This document shows, in pieces, positions 51,757 through 59,786 of a stretch of DNA of 64,000 nt (position 1 is its first letter; each line of letters begins with the position of its first letter). The stretch comes from G965216905 sp965216905. Lineage in GTDB: Bacteria; Actinomycetota; Acidimicrobiia; Spongiisociales; ZC4RG35. Where the stretch lies: contig OZ244213.1 in NCBI GenBank assembly GCA_965216905.1, forward strand, positions 992,001-1,056,000, in the 5' to 3' direction. The translations under genes were made by a program, and so were the position numbers. Below the pieces are notes generated by a model. That model saw only the letters and a list, made by a program, of their open reading frames with translations. It searched no databases and was not told where the DNA came from.

Positions 51757-52215
51757 TCACCAGACCCCGACCTCGGCCAACAACGGATCGAACACCTCCA
51801 CATCGTCGACCTCGAGCCGGCTCAGATGGCCGACAAAATCGGTCAAACCGTCCCGGATTGCCGCCCACAGTTCATCGGCGTCGGCGACAGCTGCATTGAG
51901 GAGACCGATAGGAAGGTGTGACACCCTGATCAGGACCAGTCGAGGATCGATCATCTCCAGGATGATGTCGATGGGTTGACCAGGAAAGTGGGTCAACGCC
52001 TTTCCCGACCGGCGACACTCGACCGCGGCCTCCCCGAGGAGACCCCACAGATAGTCGATGTCATCCCACAGCTCACGATCGAAGATGACCGAGTCATCGA
52101 CCGACAACAGGATCGCCCCCTCCAACACCTCTTGACCGGCGAGGCTCTCCTCCCACTGTGCCAGCGGCCACAGAATCCCGGTCTCATCCTTCAGAAGCGT
52201 CTCGACCGAGATCAT
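51757..52215 (-). CDS. Putative immunity protein for the adjacent polymorphic toxin
   Basis: A 152-residue acidic, soluble protein. ATG 52215 overlaps the stop of the toxin gene (ATGA), the standard layout for toxin then immunity. The N-terminal half is ISVETLLKDETGILWPLAQW and FDRELWDDIDYLWGLLGEAA; the C-terminal half (FPGQPIDIILEMIDPRLVLI; ELWAAIRDGLTDFVGHLSRL) has a diverged second copy in the relic at 50029-50559. No named immunity family is recognised; the role comes from position, coupling and acidic character. Confidence 0.78.
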   Translation of the reverse strand: MISVETLLKDETGILWPLAQWEESLAGQEVLEGAILLSVDDSVIFDRELWDDIDYLWGLLGEAAVECRRSGKALTHFPGQPIDIILEMIDPRLVLIRVSHLPIGLLNAAVADADELWAAIRDGLTDFVGHLSRLEVDDVEVFDPLLAEVGVW

Positions 52216-53471
52216 CTCGCACCGATCGGATATACCTGCCCGATGGATCCACTCGCCTTCCATCCGACGCGGAACAGCTGGCCGTCTACCTGCCCCTCCG
52301 CAATCCTGACGGTCATGGAGCTCCCGGCGATCCCCTGCCAGTTCTGATTGAGCACCTCCCGCACGATACCGACGATGTCGTCGGCCGTTGTCGTTGATGC
52401 GAAGAACGTCTGGTTGACCGCAACCGTCCCATTCCAATACTTGGGATGGTGCCGCGCCAGAATGTGGCGGATCCGGTTCTTGTTCAGGATGAACGCGGTG
52501 TCGCCGACCCGGAAGTACTGGTTTTCGAAGTCGGCGATGACCCTCTCGAGCCGCATCTTGCGCACACCGAGACTGACCGCGCCCATCTCGTTGGCGTGGA
52601 ACTCGTCCACCACTGTGGCCAGCGCGTCGCTGATGCCGGTGGCGTCGGCGACTCGCTTGGTGGCGATGCCGGCGAGGACGTCGGGAACCGCTTGGCCGAA
52701 CCAGCGGTCGGGGTTCTCGATCAGGGTGTCCCAGTCGGCCAGGTGCTTGGCCGTCCCGATCGAGTCAGCGGTCAGCTCGTCGAGGAACTCGCCTGCGGCG
52801 TCGACCCGCTCGCCGACATTCGACGGCGTGGTGTCGAGCAACCACGCCCCTGCCTCGAAAAGGGCCGGCGGTACTGCGAGGAGCGCCGCCACCCCGTCGC
52901 CGATCCCTCCGGCCACCTCCAACGCATGATGACCGATCCAGTGCCATCCGCTGGCGTGGCGATATCCGGCGTCGGCGGCGGCGTACAGACGGTCGGCGCA
53001 CCTACCCGCCGCCTCGTCGGCAACGTCTCGGGCCTCGACCGCCAGGTGCTCTGCGTGGCTGCGATGAGCCGAACCCGGATCACCGGGCGAGTCGGGGAAT
53101 CGGACCTCCCCGAACGGGGCGTCGTTCTGCCACTTCCTCGTGAGACGCTCTCCCTGCCGATGGGTCTCGACCGCCTTCGACGCGATTCGCCGAGCCCGCC
53201 GAAGTGCGGTGCCCCACTCATCGAGGATGCCGACCACGGCGGCGAACACCTCCCCACCCTCACCCAACAACGCCCCCACCTCCGCCACTCTGGTCTCGGC
53301 CTCCAACGAAGCGCGGCCCTCCCAACCACCGGTCGAGACCCGGCCCACGGCAACGGCGGATTCGGCGAGCAGGCGACCTCTCGTCGAGATGCCGTCGGCC
53401 AGCATGTCCACCGCGGCCGGGTCTCCCGGGACCAGGTCTTCGACCGACGTCGAGGAACCGACCAAGGTCAT
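52212..53471 (-). CDS. Polymorphic toxin, T7SS-like N-terminus with RNase-like C-terminal domain
   Basis: A 419-residue protein. The first 180 residues are helical, with the start typical of putative type VII-secreted toxins (LVPGDPAAVDMLADGISTRG; a W-x-G in TGGWEGRASLEAE). A helical linker follows to about residue 310. The last 100 residues contain HILARHHPKYW (His336, His341, His342) and QTFFASTTTADDIVGIVREV, resembling the HI-x-x-RH core of small bacterial RNase toxins of the EndoU/BECR kind. The gene sits between a small WXG100-like gene and an immunity gene, all with four-base overlaps. No secretion machinery genes are present in the window. Toxin activity is inferred. Confidence 0.8.
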   Translation of the reverse strand: MTLVGSSTSVEDLVPGDPAAVDMLADGISTRGRLLAESAVAVGRVSTGGWEGRASLEAETRVAEVGALLGEGGEVFAAVVGILDEWGTALRRARRIASKAVETHRQGERLTRKWQNDAPFGEVRFPDSPGDPGSAHRSHAEHLAVEARDVADEAAGRCADRLYAAADAGYRHASGWHWIGHHALEVAGGIGDGVAALLAVPPALFEAGAWLLDTTPSNVGERVDAAGEFLDELTADSIGTAKHLADWDTLIENPDRWFGQAVPDVLAGIATKRVADATGISDALATVVDEFHANEMGAVSLGVRKMRLERVIADFENQYFRVGDTAFILNKNRIRHILARHHPKYWNGTVAVNQTFFASTTTADDIVGIVREVLNQNWQGIAGSSMTVRIAEGQVDGQLFRVGWKASGSIGQVYPIGAR

Positions 53472-53749
53472 CGGGCCACGACCTCACCATCGACGCGCTC
53501 GTACGTCAGCGCCGCCACCTCGAGCCTGTCGGCGATCAGCTCCCCATCGTCCGACGCGGCTCGCAGCGGCACCGCCCACGACTCACAGAACACCGCCAGC
53601 GCCCGCTGCACCCGTTCGGAACCGACCAAGCGACCCAACTCCAGCCACCGATCACGCTCGACCCAGAACCGCTCGACATCATCGACGGCACGACGGAGGC
53701 CGTTTGCAGCCGCCACCAACTCGTCAGGACCCACCGAGAACCCGCTCAT
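53468..53749 (-). CDS. WXG100-like small helical protein
   Basis: A 93-residue protein made of two long amphipathic helices (VGPDELVAAANGLRRAVDDV; RVQRALAVFCESWAVPLRAA), the size and shape of ESX/WXG100 partners of T7SS substrates; the central turn is not a strict W-x-G. Its TGA overlaps the toxin ATG (ATGA). ATG 53749 is taken as start, TTG 53767 is an alternative. It probably pairs with the toxin N-terminus for export. Confidence 0.72.
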   Translation of the reverse strand: MSGFSVGPDELVAAANGLRRAVDDVERFWVERDRWLELGRLVGSERVQRALAVFCESWAVPLRAASDDGELIADRLEVAALTYERVDGEVVAR

Positions 53750-53767
53750 TCGGTGGATTATGGTCAA

Positions 53768-54099
53768 TCACGTACCGTTGTCAAACGTCATACAACACTA
53801 ACAGTTCTCTGATCTCCGCCCCGGCATCGAGCAGAATCACGATCGGTCGAGTCCGAGGTGAACTCGGGCGGCCGCGAGCTCGTCCTCGGTGACCCCACTG
53901 GTGCTGCTCGTATTGGTCAGGCATGCCGACAGCGCCTTGTCCCGCAGCTTGGCGACACTGCTCCCGGCGCTCGCAACCGCAGCGGCCGGCCGGGCAACTC
54001 CAACACGATGGCGAGGCTGATCGGGTCAGTAACCGGACGGTCGCACGGGCCACCGGGCATCGACGAAATTTCTAGTCATATTTAGCTAAGATCAGCTCA
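53768..54099. other. Gap with a possible C-terminal gene relic
   Basis: No complete gene. On the minus strand, about 54000 down to a TGA at 53837, one frame reads as plausible protein (AVASAGSSVAKLRDKALSAC; GVTEDELAAARVHLGLDRS) but it lacks an N-terminus. It may be the tail of a deleted gene. The last 40 bases contain the promoter region of the antitoxin at 54100, with an AT-rich stretch near 54070-54095. Confidence 0.35.
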
Positions 54100-54339
54100 A
54101 TGGAACCGAAGGTCTTCAACACCCATGAGGCCAAGACGCATCTCTCACGCCTGATCCAGCAGGCGGAAGAGGGGGATGACGTGATTCTGGCGCGCCACGG
54201 CCGCCCGGTCGCCAAACTCATCCCGTGGCCGCCGGCCCGACCGACCCGTACCTCGGGTTCCTGGAAGGGACAGGTCACCTATCACGACGACATCGTCGGA
54301 CCCGACCAGGACGTCGCCGACCGCTTCTCCGATTTGTGA
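54100..54339 (+). CDS. Phd/YefM-family antitoxin
   Basis: A 79-residue antitoxin: VFNTHEAKTHLSRLIQQAEE and DDVILARHGRPVAKLIPWPP are the Phd/YefM DNA-binding fold, and the C-terminal GSWKGQVTYHDD to DRFSDL is the toxin-binding tail common for PIN-linked members. ATG 54100. The stop overlaps the toxin GTG (GTGA). Confidence 0.9.
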   Translation: MEPKVFNTHEAKTHLSRLIQQAEEGDDVILARHGRPVAKLIPWPPARPTRTSGSWKGQVTYHDDIVGPDQDVADRFSDL

Positions 54340-54716
54340 GGCTCCTCGTCGACAGTCATGTCGCGCTCTGGTGGCTGGAAGACAACCCGGCTCTCGGAGA
54401 CGCGTGCCGCACGCAGGTCATGGACGCTGACGAGGTCTTCTTCTCGGCGGTCACGCCCTGGGAGCTGGGAATCAAGCGAGCACTCGGTAAAGTCGAGTTT
54501 CCCGACGGGTTAACACCTGCGCTGTACGACGCCGGATTCACCGCCTTGTCGATCGCCGTCGAGCACGCAGAACGCGCCCCCGACCTCGAAGCCCACCACC
54601 CGGACCCCTTCGACCGGATGCTCATCGCCCAAGCCCAGCTCGAACAACTCGTCCTCGTGACCGGCGACCGATCTCTGCGACCGTACGACGTCCACCTACT
54701 GGACGCCCGAATCTGA
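54336..54716 (+). CDS. PIN-domain toxin (VapC family)
   Basis: A 126-residue PIN protein with the sequence style of the Phd-paired VapC group: RLLVDSHVALWWLEDNPALG, FFSAVTPWELGIKRALGKVE, HPDPFDRMLIAQAQLEQLVL and TGDRSLRPYDVHLLDA. All acidic residues of the metal site are present. GTG 54336 is coupled to the antitoxin. Confidence 0.92.
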   Translation: MRLLVDSHVALWWLEDNPALGDACRTQVMDADEVFFSAVTPWELGIKRALGKVEFPDGLTPALYDAGFTALSIAVEHAERAPDLEAHHPDPFDRMLIAQAQLEQLVLVTGDRSLRPYDVHLLDARI

Positions 54717-54755
54717 TCACATTCGGGCGACGCACAGGGTTCTGGTCTCCTCCGA

Positions 54756-55139
54756 TCAGCTCCGGACGACGGTGAAGGCGCACACCGGCCCGGGGGCGGC
54801 GGCCAGTCGGCTGTCAGCCGTGACGACCGGGCACTCCAGCGCCTCGGCCAGGGCAACGTACGCGGCGTCGTACGAACTCAGATTGGCTCGGAGCTCCCAG
54901 ATCCTCGCCAACCCGGGCATGACCGGCCATCGCTCGATCCCCAGACGGACCCAAGTGTCGAGAGCATCGGCTGCGTCGCCCTCGCTGGCCTGGCCCCGTC
55001 CGACGATCGATCGCAGACCGTTGGCCACCTCGGCGTCGGCGAGACACGAGGTCGCCAGCCGCTCCGACGACAAGATCCGACGGGCGGACCCGTCGTCGAG
55101 CAGCCCGAGGAGGGCTGCCGAAGCGTCCACGACGATCAC
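54756..55139 (-). CDS. PIN-domain toxin (VapC family)
   Basis: A 127-residue PIN protein: VIVVDASAALLGLLDDG, LADAEVANGLRSIVGRG, LSSYDAAYVALAEALECPVV and TADSRLAAAPG give the complete acidic set. GTG 55139 overlaps the antitoxin stop (GTGA). The SYDAAYVALAEAL wording is typical of toxins paired with FitA-like antitoxins, as here. Confidence 0.92.
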   Translation of the reverse strand: MIVVDASAALLGLLDDGSARRILSSERLATSCLADAEVANGLRSIVGRGQASEGDAADALDTWVRLGIERWPVMPGLARIWELRANLSSYDAAYVALAEALECPVVTADSRLAAAPGPVCAFTVVRS

Positions 55140-55357
55140 CGGGCTCGCCGAGCCTCGCCCAAGACAGTCACCGCCACTTCGGGACCAACGCCGATGTCGG
55201 GGAGCCGCCCCAGCAGCGTGGGGTTGTCGGCCCGACGGGAGAACTCTGCGAGGGCTCGCACGGCATACGCCGACACCGACATGTCCGCATCCCTGGCGAG
55301 AGTCTCCAATCGCTCGACGACATCGTCGGGGACGTTTCGCAGATACAGTGTTCGCAT
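55136..55357 (-). CDS. FitA-like ribbon-helix-helix antitoxin
   Basis: A 73-residue antitoxin: RTLYLRNVPDDVVERLETLA and MSVSAYAVRALAEFSRRADN are the FitA-type ribbon-helix-helix, with a short tail that would bind the toxin. ATG 55357 fits the domain start. About 256 bases upstream to 55613 hold no recognisable gene. Confidence 0.88.
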   Translation of the reverse strand: MRTLYLRNVPDDVVERLETLARDADMSVSAYAVRALAEFSRRADNPTLLGRLPDIGVGPEVAVTVLGEARRAR

Positions 55358-55613
55358 GTCGCAGCATGCTAGCAATTCGCAAGCTCTGTGTGAGCGGACC
55401 AAACGGCTCGACGCTCACCTACTCGGTGTCATACGCCCCAGCACCCAGAGCCGCTGCCGCTGCTGTTCGCAACATGAACACCTCCTTGCCAGTGCCCACA
55501 GTGCTCGATCGAGGCCGGCGGCAGTGGATTGCGTCCCGTCGTGTGCTGGGCTGCGGCCTTTCGCACGCTTTCGCGAGCGCACACGCGCCTCCGCGCACCA
55601 CCTCGAGGAAGCG

Positions 55614-56063
55614 TCACCGGCAATGTGTCGCTACGTACTGGTTGACCCTTTGCTCGGACCCCATGACGGCAGTGCCGGTCACCACCCCGCTGAACATGGC
55701 ACCGAAGGGATCGGAGCCAGCCTGACGCATGGCATCGAGCTGACTCGAGAGCGCGTCTCGGACCGCAGCCACATCCGGCGCGATGTCATCTGGAGCCACG
55801 GCCTCGAGCTCGGTGTAGAGCACAACAGCATCTCCAACTGCCTCGACGATCGACCCAGTTGTGCCCAGCAGGCCGATGAGCGGATCCTGGTCAGACAGCG
55901 TGTCGAACCGCTGCGCGTACTTCGCCTCGAGTTCGGCGGTCTGGTCCGCGAAGGTATCGCAGAAGCGTTCCACGCTCCTTCCCCCGCACGACAGGCTCAG
56001 CATCGCGACGACCGCGAGCACGGCGACCGACCTCGAATGCCTGCCTCGTAGTACGGCAGTCAT
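55614..56063 (-). CDS. Hypothetical lipoprotein
   Basis: A 149-residue lipoprotein with a signal (SVAVLAVVAMLSLSC) and lipobox Cys near residue 25, followed by CGGRS-type linker and a helical domain (VERFCDTFADQTAELEAKYA; ALSSQLDAMRQAGSDP). ATG 56063 overlaps the stop of the upstream gene (ATGA). It is last in a run of four small membrane or exported proteins. Function unknown. Confidence 0.72.
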   Translation of the reverse strand: MTAVLRGRHSRSVAVLAVVAMLSLSCGGRSVERFCDTFADQTAELEAKYAQRFDTLSDQDPLIGLLGTTGSIVEAVGDAVVLYTELEAVAPDDIAPDVAAVRDALSSQLDAMRQAGSDPFGAMFSGVVTGTAVMGSEQRVNQYVATHCR

Positions 56064-56701
56064 GCGAGGACTGCACCTTGCCGGACCAACCCATCGACCC
56101 ACGATTGCCGGAGGTCGACCATCGGCTGAACGAGTGGCGTCTGGCCGGAATCCAGTGTCCACCAGTCCACATACGACCACACTGCTTGAGATCCTCCGTC
56201 GATCGTCTGGACAATCACTGAGGCAATCGCAGCGATTCCGATGGGTCCGACCAGATGCACCTCGGCTCCCGAGGAAGTCGCCACGACTCGCGTCGCAAAA
56301 TCGAGCCTGCCGACCGCCTTCCAACGGGGCACCGCAGAGCGAATTGCGGCGTGAGGATCTCGCCCCTCCGCGAGCTTGAGCGCCACCCGCCTGGTCAGCG
56401 TCGATCGTTCGGTGGTCATCTCGGTTGCGGCGCGGTCCCGAAGCGCAAGCCACAATCCGAACGCGGCCAGTGCGATCACCATTGCACCAACCAGTCCGAA
56501 CTCCATACTCTGGGTTGCGACAAGACCCACCACAAAGGCTCCGGCGAGCGCCAACCTCTTCTGCACCCGGAGTCGATGCTCCCCGCCCCGACTCCAGCTG
56601 TACTTCATGGCTGCTACCGGAACGGCTGCCACCCTCAATCTCTCGCGGAACATCAGACCGACGGCCACGACTCCCACGATGACGCCTATCAGCTCATCCA
56701 T
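56060..56701 (-). CDS. Hypothetical membrane protein
   Basis: A 213-residue protein. An N-terminal membrane segment (ELIGVIVGVVAVGLMF) is followed by a basic stretch and a second hydrophobic pair (LALAGAFVVGLVATQ; VGAMVIALAAFGLWLALRD). The last 110 residues are soluble (VGRLDFATRVVATSSGAEV; WWTLDSGQTPLVQPMVDLRQ). No known domain. ATG 56701. Coupled to the lipoprotein gene downstream. Confidence 0.68.
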   Translation of the reverse strand: MDELIGVIVGVVAVGLMFRERLRVAAVPVAAMKYSWSRGGEHRLRVQKRLALAGAFVVGLVATQSMEFGLVGAMVIALAAFGLWLALRDRAATEMTTERSTLTRRVALKLAEGRDPHAAIRSAVPRWKAVGRLDFATRVVATSSGAEVHLVGPIGIAAIASVIVQTIDGGSQAVWSYVDWWTLDSGQTPLVQPMVDLRQSWVDGLVRQGAVLA

Positions 56702-56702
56702 G

Positions 56703-57011
56703 TCACAGCACGGGCTCGAAGCAGAGCTGCCATTCGCCGTCGGTGATCCACATGCGGGGGAACCCACACGAGAATCCGGCGTCGCCGTCGGGCGCTTTCC
56801 CGACGATCCGGTACGAGGCGTCGGAGATCCGGTCAAGCTCGGTCACCCCGCGGGCTTCGGCACAGTCGATCGACCGGTAGCCCCCGTCGACACTCGGATT
56901 CCCAATGACACAGCTTCCAACTTCTAGATCGCCGTAGGGCGCGCTCCCACAGGATGCGACCACGATGGATATGGCGAGGACAGCGAGCAACGACGCGACG
57001 TTGCGCCTCAT
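56703..57011 (-). CDS. Small hypothetical lipoprotein
   Basis: A 102-residue lipoprotein with signal VASLLAVLAISIVVASC (lipobox Cys about residue 21) and a small Cys-containing domain (GDLEVGSCVIGNPS; SIDCAEARGVTELDRI; GFSCGFPRMWITDGEWQLCF). The paired Cys and the C-x-D-C-A wording resemble actinobacterial septum-formation-like LppU/DUF4190-associated lipoproteins, but not closely enough to name it. ATG 57011 overlaps the upstream stop. Confidence 0.7.
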   Translation of the reverse strand: MRRNVASLLAVLAISIVVASCGSAPYGDLEVGSCVIGNPSVDGGYRSIDCAEARGVTELDRISDASYRIVGKAPDGDAGFSCGFPRMWITDGEWQLCFEPVL

Positions 57012-57286
57012 GCGAAGAACCCGAGCATCATCACGGCCAAACCCCACCACTCGACGCTCACCCAGAAGAAGTGATGTCGCTCCTTTTGGAGCGCCCCCGT
57101 TCTTGGGTCACGCTTCGTTCCCCAAATCAGATCCGTTCGATTGGCGATCAATCCGACGATGGTCACCGCTAGGCCGGCCAGCACAACTGCCGTCCGGTTG
57201 GCGTACGGGTTGATCCGGTCTACCCCCCAGATCACGCCTGCACCGGCGATCAACGCCGAAACCGATCCGAAACCTCCGTATACCAC
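57008..57286 (-). CDS. Small hypothetical membrane protein
   Basis: A 92-residue protein with two clear hydrophobic segments (VSALIAGAGVIWGVDRI; TAVVLAGLAVTIVGLIA) and a third at the C-terminus (VEWWGLAVMMLGFFA). GTG 57286 is chosen because AAGGGAG lies six bases upstream; GTG 57304 is the alternative. First gene of a four-gene run (57286 to 55614) in which neighbours overlap or nearly touch. Confidence 0.65.
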   Translation of the reverse strand: MVYGGFGSVSALIAGAGVIWGVDRINPYANRTAVVLAGLAVTIVGLIANRTDLIWGTKRDPRTGALQKERHHFFWVSVEWWGLAVMMLGFFA

Positions 57287-57451
57287 GCTGAACTCCCTTT
57301 CCACTAGGAGGCCACCTGTGGGCTACGAAGGCCGGATCGTGTCGACCGGCCGACGTGTCCCGCGGCCCACTCCATTCCCGTAGGCAGCGTGACCGCAATC
57401 GGCTGCGGTCAGTGAGGTTCGACGAGGTTCAACGGACGTTGGACAGCAGCA

Positions 57452-58186
57452 TCACAACCACCAGAAGTACAGCCGGTACCGGGTGGCCAATATGCTCCGA
57501 CCGACGACGGCCGTGACGGCTAAGACTGCTCCTGCGACCACCCATCGGCGCTGCCATGGCGATGTCCTGGGCCACGCCCAGCCCTGTACTGCCAGCGCAA
57601 GGATTGGCGTTGCGAAGCCGCCGAGAGCCAGCATCGCCCCGGCCCCAGAGATATACGCCAGCGCCGCCAACACCGAGCCCGGACGGATTCGTGGCGGTAC
57701 TCCCGGCCTCCAAACGACAAGGGCGGAGATCGCAAGCACAGTGGCGATCATTGCAGGCAGCACCGCAACCAGCAGCACGGGCAAGGACGCCGGATAGCGC
57801 ACGACCCAGCTCGAGACGAGGTGCACGAGGCCTGCGATCCCCAGTACCCATCCGAGGGCCTTCACGGCATTGCCATCCATCCGCCAGGTTGTGACCAGGC
57901 AGATGGCTGCGACCGTCGCGATCAGCGTGGGAACCGACACCCCACCCAACCAGGCCACATCAGCGGCAAGTGACAGAGAAGGGTGACCGCACGCCGGGCA
58001 ATCGAGCCACCACACCGGGCGAAACCCGGCTTCGAGTTCGAACAGACGAGCCATCGGGATCTGGATCAAATGGAGCGCCGCACCGAAGATCGTCACGTCT
58101 GCTGCGAGTCGCAACAGAGCCAGCGATGGCAAATGGTCCCAGGCGAGGGACGCCGAGGTGGACGGTTCTACACTCGTCGGTCGCAT
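57452..58186 (-). CDS. Polytopic membrane protein with CPxCG motif
   Basis: A 244-residue integral membrane protein with about six hydrophobic segments. A DCPACGHPSLSLAADV motif after the first segment recalls DUF2752-type membrane proteins (CPGCG...). No enzymatic role is known for these. Its apparent ATG at 58186 overlaps, on the opposite strand, the ATG of the HTH gene (shared CATG at 58184-58187), so one of the two starts may lie further in. The 147 bases between it and the gene at 57286 hold nothing recognisable. Confidence 0.68.
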   Translation of the reverse strand: MRPTSVEPSTSASLAWDHLPSLALLRLAADVTIFGAALHLIQIPMARLFELEAGFRPVWWLDCPACGHPSLSLAADVAWLGGVSVPTLIATVAAICLVTTWRMDGNAVKALGWVLGIAGLVHLVSSWVVRYPASLPVLLVAVLPAMIATVLAISALVVWRPGVPPRIRPGSVLAALAYISGAGAMLALGGFATPILALAVQGWAWPRTSPWQRRWVVAGAVLAVTAVVGRSILATRYRLYFWWL

Positions 58187-59204
58187 GGAAGACGATCCGT
58201 GGCTTGCCATCAGTCAGTTCATAGAAGTCCGCCGCAACGCGCTTGGGCTCTCGCGGCAACAGTTTGGTCGGCTCCTCGACGTTTCACGGGCGACAATCTA
58301 CAACTGGGAATCGGGGAAACACGTCCCGATTGAACGAGTTGCCCAGCTCGCTCAAGCCCTCGACGTCCCATATGAGGACCTGCTGCGCCTCCACCCCCAT
58401 GCCGTCGAACCGCTAGAAAGCCCACCACAGCAACGTTCCCGGTCCCAATTGACGGGAATCATGCTGCTTGTGATTGCCGGTGCGCTCGTCGTGTTCACCT
58501 GGCTCACAGCCCGGAGCGACTGCGTGGCGGTGGGAGCGGGTTCGGCATCCTTGATTGGCCCGTTCACAGACGCCTACGAACGATACGGCGGAGAAGTGGT
58601 CCTCGGGTGCGCAACGAACGAGGTCGAAAAGTGGGGACCGGGCGTTGTCCAGCAGTTCATAGGCGGGTCCACCGGCGACAGTGCGTTGATGATGCTCGGA
58701 GACGGGGACGTGTTCGTGATCGCCGGCCCCATCTTCTGGGACTACGTGGCGATCGCCCAAGGCGGAACGCCGGACATCGCTGGATTCCCGGTTTCCCCGA
58801 TCCTCGAGTGTGGCCAGGTGCTCGTCGTGCTTCTCGACCGAGGTCTAGGGGGTCCTGGGGCGTTGGTCTCAACACCGGATCGGAGTGTCAACGTCTGGCT
58901 TCCCGCCGATTTGTGGGCCGCGTACGCTCGGTCTGGCGGCCCCACGGGTCCGCTCGGCGCTCCGGTCTCGTTGCCGAGGCGCTACGGAGGCGGGATCGAA
59001 GTTGAACTGGAGCGAGGCAGGCTCGATCACGTCTACGGATCAGGCGTCTATGTCGAAGGCCCTCAGGCGAAATCGGCCTTCACAACCGGGAGATGCAGAC
59101 CGGCGGAGTTGGCTGAAGTCGCCCGATCGGAGATTCGTGTCGACGCAGCCGATCGACGAGTCCGGATCCCCGAGGCCGGTCAAATCTCGTCAAATCCCGA
59201 TTGA
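58185..59204 (+). CDS. Membrane-anchored XRE-type HTH protein with LGFP-like extracellular repeats
   Basis: A 339-residue protein. Residues 11-66 are an XRE helix-turn-helix (RRNALGLSRQQFGRLLDVSR; ATIYNWESGKHVPIERVAQL); residues 90-107 form one membrane segment (GIMLLVIAGALVVFTWLTAR). The rest would be outside and contains segments resembling LGFP cell-wall-interaction repeats (LIGPFTDAYERYGGEVVLG; WGPGVVQQFIGGSTGDSALM; GPLGAPVSL). This plan suggests a one-component regulator that reads the envelope and acts on DNA at the membrane. GTG 58158 is an alternative start. Confidence 0.82.
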   Translation: MEDDPWLAISQFIEVRRNALGLSRQQFGRLLDVSRATIYNWESGKHVPIERVAQLAQALDVPYEDLLRLHPHAVEPLESPPQQRSRSQLTGIMLLVIAGALVVFTWLTARSDCVAVGAGSASLIGPFTDAYERYGGEVVLGCATNEVEKWGPGVVQQFIGGSTGDSALMMLGDGDVFVIAGPIFWDYVAIAQGGTPDIAGFPVSPILECGQVLVVLLDRGLGGPGALVSTPDRSVNVWLPADLWAAYARSGGPTGPLGAPVSLPRRYGGGIEVELERGRLDHVYGSGVYVEGPQAKSAFTTGRCRPAELAEVARSEIRVDAADRRVRIPEAGQISSNPD

Positions 59205-59285
59205 TGGTCGCTCGGCGGCACCATGCTGTCGGCCGCACACCCAAGACCGGGTGTTCGAGTAAGAGAGCCGAGGGCAGAGGGACGC

Positions 59286-59741
59286 ATGATGGGGCGCACG
59301 GACAGGCGGACACTGATGTTGGCGCTCGTGTGCGCGATCATGACCATCGTTGCACCGGTGGCGGCGGGGGCGCACACCACACAAGGTAGTGCGACACCGG
59401 GCAACGATGGTCCTCACCCGTGGCCCACCGACCGATGCTCGACACCGGGCTTCAATGTCAACGCCGTCAATGGGGTCTTCGACTTTGGCCACGCCTGCGT
59501 GCATCACGACGGCTGCTACACCGGTTTCCCACAGGATGGTGGACCCACCTATTGGACTGACCGGCAACAATGCGACGCCTGGTTCCTCTATGACATGCAG
59601 GCATCCTGCCGCTGGTTGCACGGCAATCCGCATGCCACGTGGCAGGGTCGACAGTGCATGCAGTGGGCCGACAACTACCACTGGGGAGTGCGCACGTACG
59701 GCTCCGGCGCCTATCAGGGTCCGGGCGAGCTCAACAACTGA
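59286..59741 (+). CDS. Secreted prokaryotic phospholipase A2-like protein
   Basis: A 151-residue exported protein with a signal peptide (RRTLMLALVCAIMTIVAPVA, cleavage near AAGA-HT). The mature part has the phospholipase A2 active-site block DFGHACVHHDGCY (Cys71, His74, Asp75, Cys77) and a partner Cys96-Asp97 (QQCDAWFLYDM), as in the Streptomyces-type secreted enzymes. It would cleave fatty acids from phospholipids outside the cell. ATG 59286 follows an AGAGGG site. Confidence 0.85.
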   Translation: MMGRTDRRTLMLALVCAIMTIVAPVAAGAHTTQGSATPGNDGPHPWPTDRCSTPGFNVNAVNGVFDFGHACVHHDGCYTGFPQDGGPTYWTDRQQCDAWFLYDMQASCRWLHGNPHATWQGRQCMQWADNYHWGVRTYGSGAYQGPGELNN

Positions 59742-59786
59742 AACGATCACAACATCGCGATCACCAACCCGGGATGAAGGGGACCA

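Noticed and set aside
51757..53767. Type VII secretion locus
   Set aside because: Only a small WXG100-like protein and a toxin are present; there is no EccC-type ATPase, EccB/D/E or mycosin gene in the window.
53781..54053. 90-codon minus-strand open frame with Cys/Arg-rich product
   Set aside because: No ribosome binding site and biased composition; a different frame in the same place looks more like protein but lacks a start.
59237..59254. Hairpin ACACCC/GGGTGT before the phospholipase gene
   Set aside because: Only a 6-base stem in a GC-rich gap with no T-run; too weak to call a terminator.
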